A stretch of DNA of 64,000 nucleotides from Mercurialis annua (taxonomy: Eukaryota > Streptophyta > Magnoliopsida > Malpighiales > Euphorbiaceae), in the NCBI RefSeq assembly GCF_937616625.2, contig NC_065575.1, forward strand, positions 24,166,001 through 24,230,000, written 5' to 3'. This document shows, one piece after another, positions 23,731-33,090 of the stretch (position 1 is its first letter; each line of letters starts with the position of its first letter). The notes below the pieces were generated by a model. That model was given only the letters and a program-made list of their open reading frames with translations, did not search any database and had not been told where the DNA came from. The translations under genes were made by a program, and so were the position numbers.

Positions 23731-24763
23731 TCCAAACGTTTAACCTTTTTATCAATTTAAGCTAGACGTTTACAAACGTTACGAAACTAATCCAAACGTT
23801 TCCCCTTTTTAGCGATTTAAACTAAACGTTTACAAATGTTACGAAACAAATCTAAGGGTGTCACCTTTTTAGCAATTGAAGCGAAACGTTTACAAACGTT
23901 ACGAAACAAATCCAAATATTTCACCTTTTTAGCGATTTAAGCCAAACGTTTACAAACGTTACGAAACAAAACCAAACGTTTCACATTTTTAGCGATTTAA
24001 TCCATACGTTTACAAATGTTACGAAACAAATGTTCCAAAACAAATCTAAACGTTTCACAGTTTTAGTAATTTAAGCCAAACGTTTACAAACGTTACGAAA
24101 CAAATCCAAACGTTTCCCCATTTTAGCGATTTATGCCAAACGTTTACAAATGTCACGAAATAAATCCAAACGTTTCCCCTTTTTATCGATTTATACCAAA
24201 CGTTTACAAACGTTACGAAACAAATCCAAACGTTTCACCTTTTTAGCGATTTAAGAGAAACGTTTACAAACGTTACGAAACAAATCCAAACGTTTCACAT
24301 TTTTATCAATTTAAGCCAAATCTTACGAAACAAATCAAATCGTTTCCCCATTTTAGCGATATAAGCCAAACGTTTAAAACGTTTGGAATCAAATCCAAAC
24401 GTTTTCCCTTTTTAGCGATTTAGGCCAAACGTTTACAAACATTACGAAACATAACCAAATGTTTCCCCTTTTTAGCGATTTAAGCCAAACGTTTACAAAA
24501 GTTACGAATAAAATCCAAACGTTTCCCATCTTTAGCAATATAAGCCAAACGTTTATAAATATTATGAAACAAATCCAAATGTTTCCCCATTTTAGCGATT
24601 TAAGCCTAACGTTTACAAACGTTACGAAACAAATCCAAACGTTTCACCTTTTTATCGATTTAAGCCAAACGTTTACAAACGTTACGAAACAGAACCAAAC
24701 GTTTGCCCATTTTAGCGATTTAAGCCAAACATTTACAAACGTTACGAATCAAATCCAAATGTT

Positions 24764-26556
24764 TGTTGGCGCAGCGGGACGCGAGGGTCCGAATCGTATA
24801 TTTCAATTCAAAATCGAAATTCCAACAATCCTAAAGTTGATCATATCAACAACAAATGGATCGTGGTATCATTTAGTAATTAAAGCATGCATCTAGGAAT
24901 CGTAAGAAGAATACCTATGTCGATTCTCCAAATATTCTTGTAGTCCCGAATGTACGGCGACCTCAAGCTCGTCCACACGAGTATGCGTCCGATTGAATCC
25001 TCGCTTTGATGTAATCCGCAAGAGTTCCTCTTGCCGAGCAGCCCTAAGCTCAAACTCTCGCCGGGATTACGTCCTTGCTCGGATGTATGAAAAACGTCGC
25101 CAAGTTTTTCCCGTGATTGATGACTACTTGAACTTCTTCAAGTGCTTTCTCACTCTAAAAATGTGTAGTGAGATGTGTGTTGTGTGTTAAATGAGCAAAG
25201 GCAACCTCTATTTATAGGGTAGAGCTTTGCTTACGAATGCAACACCTCACATGCTAGGTGTCACACACCAAGCAAAGGTGTTGCCACCATTCGACACCTC
25301 ACATGCTAGGTGTCACACACCAAGCATAGGTGTTACCACCATGTGACACATCACATGCTAGGTGTCACACATCAAGCATAGGTGTTGCCACCTTCTGACA
25401 CGTCGGATGCTAGGTGTCACACAGAGACATACATGACATCATCACATGACATCATCATATGATATCATCGTGACATCATCACATGACATCATCGTGACAT
25501 CATCACATGACATCATCGTGACATCATCACATGACATCATCGTGACATCATCACATGACATCATCAGATTAACTTGGATAAAATACAATTAGGTGCCTAC
25601 TAATTTATAACTCTTACAAATTAGTCCCTAATTTATACTTGTTTTTTATCTTAGATTAATTTCTGAGATATGCTAGTATCTATATGAAATCGATCTCTCG
25701 TAAACTCAATCGGTTGCACACCATTTGAAATCGATCTCTCGTAAACTCAATCGGTTGCACACCCTATTGTGTGTCACTAACTAGGTTCACATCTATATTG
25801 CAACGAGAGTCATAAGAAATGCCTTTCTTATATTAAATAATTAAATCCCATTAATTATTAATTCTCGTAGATCGTGAGTGACGTCTAGCAACATATCACG
25901 ACCCCCAAATAGATATGAATGTTTCGATGCATTCTTTATGAACCAATGTTCATAATTACCGTACACTCAAAATTCCTTTCATCTTAGATTCCAATCTCGA
26001 CTAGTGTCACGGTTAAGTCAAACACTGTTTGTCTTGATCATATGACTTCATCTCTCAATTCTAATTCTTGATAAATATGACTTCCACTAGAAACAACTTT
26101 CTAAGTAAGTCATATACACCTGCGCAGGTTTTATCATCCATCAAGAACAATTCGAGATAGCATAGAATCTTGTCTCCGTTCATCCAGAGTGATGAATCCT
26201 TTCTAGGTTAAACCCCTATCTCCATATACAACTAATTAGAGCCAACACATCCCGCGGCCCTAGCTCATGAAAGATCTAGGGTTAAGGAGTATCAAACTCT
26301 AATCACCTATATACAAGATAGTGTCCCCGCAAGTCAAAGGACATATGTACAATTATGAACTAGATGACATTAAATTGACTTTGATGAATTACCATGAATA
26401 AGTCATCTAGCGTCACTTGTTCGACTCACTCAACACCTTGAGTGTCCACATGTTTATTCTGATCCCATCAAGTAGTATGAGACTCACTACTTCCTATAAT
26501 TAGTAACTCTTTACTAATCATGAGAATAAACAGAGGTGACGATCTTTCCTGGATAA
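24764..26556 (-). mobile_element. Copia LTR, inverted and truncated copy
   Basis: Minus-strand copy of the LTR at 12974-14958. It begins on the plus strand with TGTTGGCGCAGCGGGACGCG, the complement of the LTR end, and runs through the TATA box (25209-25216), the 52-bp repeats (25230-25430), the TGATGTCA array (25431-25566) and the R-U5-distal part. Homology stops at about 26556, at the counterpart of about 13226, so roughly 250 bp of the LTR start are missing. A local duplication of a GAAATCGATCTCTCG segment occurs near 25686-25760. Satellite abuts both ends; no internal sequence remains. Confidence 0.9.
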
Positions 26557-26716
26557 AACAAATTTAAACATTTAAAACGTTACGAAACAAATCCAAACGT
26601 TTCATCTTTTTAGCTATTGCAACCAAACGTATACAAACATTACGAAACAAAACCAGACATTTAAAAAATTTCGAAACAAATCCAAACGTTTCACCATTTT
26701 AACGATTTAACTCAGA
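26557..26716 (-). repeat. 60-bp satellite sliver (reverse orientation)
   Basis: About two and a half units in reverse orientation. It ends in the unusual variant GATTTAACTCAGA, directly before the LTR start at 26717. The same CTCAGA reappears at 43426-43431 in front of the matching continuation of the unit. Confidence 0.9.
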
Positions 26717-27889
26717 TGTAATGCCCCGCATTTTTGGAGAAATGTTTAATTGGATTAAACATATTATTTTAGCCAAAGGGAGCTAAAATAAGGAAATTTT
26801 CGTAAACAAAGCAGAAAATGGCGTTTCGACGAAGGATTAATCTTAATAAAGTTGGACTATATATTAGATGAAATTAATTGAAATTAAATTTTATCTCGTG
26901 TTTGGATATCAAGATAAGTACATTGAGATTTAATGGGAAAATTGGAGAAATTCCCATTAAATAAAATAAATGATTTTGAAAAGGATATTTAAATAATATC
27001 CGCAAATTTTATTATTTGGATTATCATAAGAGAATCCATAAATAATTGGAATATTATTTTAAATGTGGATTTGAGCGTGACATATAAATTATACGGTTAG
27101 AAAATAAAATTTAAAGGAAAAAGGCAATAATTAATATTTTGGATTAGTGGAGTGGACTCCGTATAATTTAAAGTCATTTGACAATTAGAATTTAGCTTGG
27201 CATGGAAACGACTTACTTGATCGATGGATTAACAATTATGGATTTTAATTAAGGAATAATAAAGGATTAAAATGTAAAAGTGGATTGAGCCCAATTAAAT
27301 CACAAAGCCCAAGCCCCAAATTAATAAGTTCAGATATGAACATTAGCTTAACTCAAACATTCCAGAGGCTTCATTCATTCATCATCATCATCACCCATTC
27401 TTCTTCTTCCCTCTCTATTCAATTTCAAGACATGGAGAAAAACTTGGGTTCTTGTAGTTTAAGCTCAAATTAGCCATCCTCTACCTATTGGAGCTTTAAT
27501 CAAAGGTTAGTAACTCTAATTCATAGATTAATTTTGAATTAGAGAGTTAGGGTTTATGGACATTCAATTGGGTTTTTAGTTGTATGTGTTAAAAATTAAC
27601 ATTAGGTGATTGATTACTAAGTTTGAGGTTAATTAAATTGTGAATTGAGGGCTGGAAATTTTGAGTTTAAGTAATGGTATTGTGGTTAAACAATTATTGG
27701 TAGGGATTAAAAAAAAGTTGGGTTAGATTAAGCTAATAAAAATTGAATAGGGATGAGTTTTAATCAAGTAGTATTAGAGAACTCATGATTTTCAAAAGCT
27801 GGAAATTTTTCTAATTGTTACAAAATTATGATTTTTGAGAACCGGAAATAGGAGTCGGGTTTTGGCGGAGGAGCGAAGGCCGGAGGAAA

Positions 27890-28052
27890 GACCGGTCAGG
27901 CCAAATGGCCTGACCGGTCTACTCATGTTGAGCAGACTACGGTCTGCTCAACCAGAGCAGACCACGGTTTGCTCTGCTGAGCAGACCTGCGTCTGCTCAG
28001 CCATGAGCAGACCAGTTGGTCTGCTCAATGGGCAGACCATCCGGTCGCCCCG
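27890..28052 (+). repeat. Hairpin-rich GAGCAGAC/GTCTGCTC cluster in element A 5' LTR
   Basis: Opens with a perfect 30-bp inverted repeat (27890-27919; 14-bp arms GACCGGTCAGGCCA, AA loop), followed by a series of GAGCAGAC words and their complement GTCTGCTC at short spacing, for example GAGCAGAC-TACG-GTCTGCTC. The cluster is GC-rich in an AT-rich LTR. The 3' LTR counterpart (34261-34340) keeps the 30-bp palindrome but fewer GAGCAGAC hairpins. Confidence 0.85.
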
Positions 28053-29376
28053 AACCCGCGCTCCCCGGACGATTTTTTTCGATAAATTGGGTGTTTTCAG
28101 AATTTTTAAATGAATTAATTTAAATGTTGATATAAAACCAAAATTGAAAATCTTAAGAAGTTGACAAATAGTTTTCAAATAAAAATAAAAGGGATTATAG
28201 TATAAAATTGTTATTAAATTTAAAGTTTTAAAAGTATGAGATTTATAGGTGTTTAAATAAATTTAATTTAAGTAGGGATTATTAAAGAATGATTTTTGGA
28301 AAGTTTAATAAAATGAGTTTTGAAATATAAGTAAAAAATAAGTTATGGCGTAAATTAACTTTTTGTTTAAACGCTTGAATGTTAAGTTTAAACCGGGTTT
28401 AAGTGGATATAAATGGGCCAAAATGCAATAAAGAACCCGATGCGTTATTAGGCGTTGGAGATTCAAAATTGTTAAAGAAATGATAGAATAGCATAAGTTA
28501 GCTAAAATAGTGAGTTAGAAGTTAAACTTAGCTATTAGTGGTTGATTTCAGGATTTGTTACGTAGTAAATCGAATTGGTTAATAGGACGTTAAGAAGGCA
28601 AGAATAAAAATAAAAGGATTTAGAGTCAAGTCAAGCATAAACGCTTGAATAGAAAAGCGAAAGTTTGTAAAAGTGAAATAGTTTTATGAGTTAAAATGTT
28701 AATTTAGCACTTGTTCATATTATATATTTTACGCTTTATCGGATTGGAGAATTAGAGGAATTGGAGTTAAGAAACGGGCTATATTATATATTGCATTTGG
28801 AAAATTTGGATTAAGCGATCGAGGTGAGTTCGCGATTTACTCTCGTTATTATTATTTTATATGAATATAGTTACATGAATTTAATTGAATGCTTTAATTC
28901 AAGAACCTATATATTTACTTATAAAACTAACTCTAGTATTATTAAAACTTCATTAGAGTAGTTTCAAAAGTATAAGTTATAATTTTTATTAATAACCTAT
29001 TTTATCTTATAAACGCTTAAAATATGTTATATCTTATAAAAGGTCGCATACGAATAAAGTTGAAACTTTAAAATTTTACGTTCTACTTTATCATCGAATT
29101 ATTATGTTCGTTGATTTATTTAAGAGCATTATGGAGTAAAAATAATTCTGTCATATCGTAGATACGCCTTCGAAATGACGCGTATCATTTTGAAATAGCA
29201 CGAAACATAAACTAAAGATGCCTATTTATTTTAAAAAGTTTAAGGCTTATATGTTCGTTTTATGAGGTTATAACGCTTAAATAAAGTACTTGTTTCTTTA
29301 ATAGTTTTATTTAAATGTATATTTATTATGTGAAGTTTTATTAGACCCAATAAGTGATCCGTGGGGAAACGAGCTA

Positions 29377-29395
29377 CCTATTGGGCGTCAATAGG
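29377..29395 (+). other. LTR stem-loop, family 3 (arms CCTATTG/CAATAGG)
   Basis: CCTATTGGGCGTCAATAGG: a 7-bp perfect stem and 5-nt loop, preceded by GAAACGAGCTA and followed by CTGTGTGATCACC, which contains the palindrome GTGATCAC. Identical copies occur at 35671-35689, 37829-37847 (minus) and 43136-43154. Confidence 0.75.
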
Positions 29396-29518
29396 CTGTG
29401 TGATCACCAGAATTGATACGAGTCTAGGCGTCTATGGTCAATGTTTTCAAATGGTAAATTATGAATATCGATCGATTAATGGATTAAGGAGGATAAAAAG
29501 AAATGTGATAGACACAAG

Positions 29519-29682
29519 GTAACTCGGTCGAACTATCTCGGGACCTGTGTCTAGTGGGTAACTCGGTCGAACTATCTCGGGACACACAACTTGGGATCAA
29601 GTAGTGGCATGATGTAACTCGGTTGAATTATCTCGGGACTATGCCACGTGGTAGCGGGTAACTCGGTCGAATTATCTCGGGA
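29519..29682 (+). repeat. LTR minisatellite, four units (GTAACTCGGT..CTCGGGAC)
   Basis: Four units, each with GTAACTCGGT, a short GAA.TAT spacer and CTCGGGAC, separated by unrelated 10-30 bp. Duplicated in the 3' LTR at about 35813-35977, and present in inverted form at 37530-37694. Confidence 0.88.
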
Positions 29683-30553
29683 CCCGGCCACTCGGACGAT
29701 ATGATTGAAAAGTGATTATTATCAATTATGTCCAATAAGTCCGTAGTACTTGGGTTTAGGGTTTCCATACGGATCCGATACTGGGAATCATTAAATTATG
29801 TTTTATGTTTATTATCAAAATATGTTAAACCTATCATTGCTGTTGAAGTATGTTTAATTTGTATTTATTATCGAATTACGTTTGATTGTAAGTTATTGAT
29901 TAATTATAAAGTAAAGTACATTTTATCTATAATGCGACCTCGGTTTTAATTATAATAGCGTTAGTAAATTGTGAACTCACTCAGCTATTGTCTGACCCGT
30001 TGATTTTTAAAATTTTCAGGCGTTCAGTAGATAGCGATCAGGTCGAGCCTCCACTCCTTGTTTCGGAAGGCTCCTTACTTTTTGCATGTACAGCTTATGT
30101 CTCTCTAGCGCTGCAGTAGTTCAGGCGTATACTTTTGTCGAGGTCCTATTAGCGGTTTATTGTATTTTGGTTTAGTAACCGCTCATGTCTATATCTTTTT
30201 GTTAGGCCTCGTTTTCTGATTAACAAACAAACATCAGAGGTAGTTTTAGTTTAACACTTAATATGTGTATTTTGTAAATGCTTAGAACGATACTTAACAA
30301 TATTTATATATATATATATATGTGTGGTTGTACAAGTATATCGTGCAAGGTGGTTTGAGATTTTACAGGTGTTGGCTAGTTAAAAGTACAACCGTTATAC
30401 TGCCAAATTTTTGAGAACGAGATACTTAAGTTTTAAAATAATTTATAAACGCAAAAAATTTCTACTCGTTTTTAGGCTTGCTACGGGTTTCGGAGCTACC
30501 ACTCCCATTCCCTAGCGCCGGTCTCGACCCTCGATTTTGGGTCGTGACAAAGG

Positions 30554-30571
30554 TGGTATCAGAGCAGTTGG
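30554..30571 (+). promoter_or_regulatory. Primer-binding site, initiator tRNA-Met type
   Basis: TGGTATCAGAGC starts 4 nt after the LTR end and complements the 3' end of plant initiator tRNA-Met over its first 12 nt, after which the match ends. It marks the start of minus-strand DNA synthesis and fixes the 5' LTR boundary. Confidence 0.88.
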
Positions 30572-30800
30572 TCCCGGATACCACTGCTTTAGGAGAGTCT
30601 ACCTAGGAAACTACTGCAGCATAGGGTTTGTATCATGTCTTGTCTTGAAATCGTTATTGTTATAAATTCTTATGTGTTTTAGGTATGAAATATCAATGTA
30701 GACTAGTGCTAGGTATAACGTATTAAATTATGCATATTGTGTGTGAATAACGATTTAGAATGTGTATAGTATCTTATCATGAAATTGTTTATATTGTAGT

Positions 30801-31632
30801 ATGCCTGGATATAGGAGAGCACGAGTTTATGCAATGTCTGATGAGGAGGAAGCGCCTCCTGCTCAACAAGTTAGGCTAGGCAATGGTGGGCCACCTGAAG
30901 TCCATCAAAATGGGTTCTTAGCTAATGGCGAAGGATCGCCAGAAATCCATCAGAATGGGGTTATGAATAATGGAAATGGAAGAGTTGACGCTCGGGTTAG
31001 ATCAGTAACACCCGAAGAGTTACCTGTAGAGGAGGAGGAAGAAGCCTAGCGAGGAAAGTGAACAAGAAGAGGATCCATCAGAAGATCCATCTGAAGACTC
31101 TGACGTTGAGGTGTTTAGGAGAGGGCAGTTTTGGTCCGAGACTCATAGGTACCGTGATCATAGGGAAGTAGCGGTTTTGAGGGCGAATCAGGCAGAGGCA
31201 AGTCTGAATAGCCTCAGAGCGATGTTGAACACCTATTCTAGGGGTGTGCTCTCTATAGAAACTTACACTAATGAGTTTCTTCGCATGATGCAAGCGGTCC
31301 CGCAAACTGGTAGGGATAATGAGGAAGTGAACCGTCGCTATGTTAGAGGCTTGGGACCGGACTTTGCTGAGTTGTTTGATTTCACAGATGAACATATGGG
31401 ATCATTAGCTAGTAGGGCCGCGGAGATAGTAAGTGAGCGTGAATGGAATGACAATCCTGTCCAGCCTTTTTATTTCCCTCGTGAGAGGCCAGTGTCTCCG
31501 GTCCATAGAGATGAAGCTTCCGGATCGGTAGCTAGGGGAGTTAACGCTCCAAGGCGAGCTAGAGGACCTAGGATGAGGGTAGCGCGTCGAGGACGTAGGG
31601 CACCTGGTCAAGCCGCACCAGGTATTATTTAA
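30801..31632 (+). pseudogene. Element A gag-like gene with one frameshift
   Basis: Two frames together cover about 275 codons. The first (30801-31049) starts with ATG and encodes an acidic, Asn/Gly-rich N-terminus with two EVHQNG/EIHQNG repeats, ending at TAG 31047-31049. The second frame, offset by one base, continues the acidic stretch from about 31051 and runs to 31632 with ANQAEASLNSLRAM, SIETYTNEFLRMMQAVP and RRYVRGLGPDFAELF, which resemble the C-terminal half of the retrotrans_gag domain of Del/Tekay elements, then an Arg-rich tail. The N-terminal half of the usual Gag core and a zinc knuckle are missing. No protease, RT, RNase H or integrase follows. Most likely the Gag of a non-autonomous element, now frameshifted. 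Confidence 0.75.
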
Positions 31633-33077
31633 ATATGTGCATAACTTATGTTTATGATAAATGTTAATAGATAGGACAAGTAAGATGATGCGTAGATAAA
31701 AAAGCGTGAATTGAAAGGAATTTTAATTAAGTAGAACCCTTAAGTATGTTGCCTTAAAGAAGGAAATTCAGCTAGTAGAATTACACTTAGTATAAAAATT
31801 ACTAAAGCTAAGAATCGCATAATTTATTAAATAAAGTATGATTAGGATTATAGTACGAATAATAGGTAGTAAAGTAAATCGTACAAGAATGGCATAGTGA
31901 AATTTATTTTAAAAAAATTAAAACGAGAATAATGAGATAAATTATAGCTTTATGTTAAAGAATAACAAACGACCAATAATGAAAAATCCAATAAGCCATA
32001 ATTTGACAAATTGAATAATATAATGCTTAGGCGAGGGAGTTAAGCATGACTCATTTAGTTGGTATAAGTAAACAAAATAGGAATGTCACGGAGTTTTAGT
32101 CTGGAGGACTTACAAGTTTGCTATTATAAAACTATTTTACGATTTTTAATGGTACAATTGTGCGCAGACCCTGCATGAGGCATGTCATTCAAATCACCAT
32201 AAAGTCATATTGACATTAGTATATGTATATATATTTTATATATAAAACAATCTTTTAAACAATAGATCATGCATCATACATATGCATATTCCAAAGAAAA
32301 GTGATTTGAAATTGCAACTCTTTAGTGATGAGAGGTGTCATCACTCTGTGGCGCAATTGTACTAAAAATTTTCAATATCAATAAAGTGATTTACGATGAT
32401 TTTGAAAGGAAAAGTTGAAATTGCCGGCAAAGCGAAAGTGTTTGAACTATTTCAAAATGTGTAAGCTAATTCGGACAAAAGACTCTGGACGATAATAACT
32501 ATGATTAGTAAATTCGAAAGAACAAATATTTAGAATCAAATAGGATGGAGCCTCTAAGAGTGTAAGATTTTTTTTTTTAGAATTTGAAGTAAAATAAATT
32601 ACGAATTGTTAATTATAATGAAATGGTTATAAGAATATAAGCTCAGTCAAGTGCATAGTTACTGTATAAATAAATAAATATAGGAAAACCTAAGTTTAAA
32701 ACCTACATCAGAAAGCTAATTCTGGATCAATTTCCGATCCCAAGAAGTGTTATTTCGGACTTAGGACCAAAATGAAAGTTGTAGACGGTGTTATATAGAA
32801 TGAGTTTCAAGTGATAAATTAAAATTTGGACAGATTCTAGACGTTGGTTTTGTGGCCTGAAGTGGGCTAAAAACCTAAAGTTTACAAAATTAAGAAGAAG
32901 TGAATTTTAGTTAGTTTGGAAAACTAACTACGTGATGCATGGATAACATAAACAAAAAAAAAGTATAAATTTTAGAAAATCAAAGAATAAAATATTCTAT
33001 GAGATTGTGCCTTAAAGGAATGGCTAAAATAATTGGACGACAAGCATTATAAGAAAATTCGAGGACGAACTTTTTTT
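31633..33077 (+). mobile_element. Element A internal region without coding capacity
   Basis: About 1.45 kb of AT-rich sequence between the gag remnant and the polypurine tract. No open frame of interest on either strand. At 32700-32880 it contains one copy of the module AATGAAAGTTGTAGACGGTG plus an ATAGAAT word that recurs in the LTR material at 38.2 kb and 41.7-42.6 kb. The usual pol genes are absent, so the element is a large derivative retrotransposon that would need help from another element. Confidence 0.75.
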
Positions 33078-33090
33078 AAGGGGGGAAGAA
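33078..33090 (+). promoter_or_regulatory. Element A polypurine tract
   Basis: AAGGGGGGAAGAA directly precedes the 3' LTR start TGTAATGCC. A GAAAATTCGAGGACGAAC word lies just upstream, as is typical for Del/Tekay elements. Confidence 0.9.

Larger units (their letters stand above)
14959..24763 (-). repeat. 60-bp satellite array 5 (reverse orientation, 9.8 kb)
   Basis: About 160 units in reverse orientation. Two common variants alternate at one position, reading either TTTCACCTTTTTAGC or TTTCCCCATTTTAGC, which gives higher-order structure. Two nearly identical strand-flipped islands occur at about 17951-18025 and 21226-21301 and mark a large internal duplication. Long open frames here (up to 145 codons) repeat the same 20-residue word and reflect only the 60-bp period. 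The array is bracketed by inverted copies of one copia LTR. Confidence 0.96.
26717..30549 (+). mobile_element. Element A 5' LTR (3833 bp, Del/Tekay-like)
   Basis: Starts TGTAATGCCCCGC and ends GGGTCGTGACA, followed by a PBS. Landmarks: a CT-rich segment near 27365-27420, a hairpin cluster at 27890-28052, the stem-loop at 29377-29395, a four-unit minisatellite at 29519-29682, the TCTGACCCGTTG block near 29991-30002, a TA dinucleotide run near 30301-30321, and CCCTAGCGCCGGTC near 30510. Compared with the 3' LTR, differences in the first 600 bp are about 1%, plus a loss of roughly 70 bp in the hairpin cluster of the 3' copy. Small open frames inside (27285-27473, 29728-29949) recur in the 3' LTR only because it is a duplicate. 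Confidence 0.93.

Noticed and set aside
15220..24896. Many open frames of 60-145 codons with a recurring LSQTFTNVTKQIQTF-type repeat protein
   Set aside because: They arise because the 60-bp satellite period is a multiple of three. They occur in both strands of all arrays, lack consistent starts, and drift with the repeat, so they are not genes.
30554..30571. Part of a tRNA gene
   Set aside because: Only about 12 nt complementary to the 3' end of initiator tRNA-Met is present, in the position of a retrotransposon primer-binding site. There is no cloverleaf.
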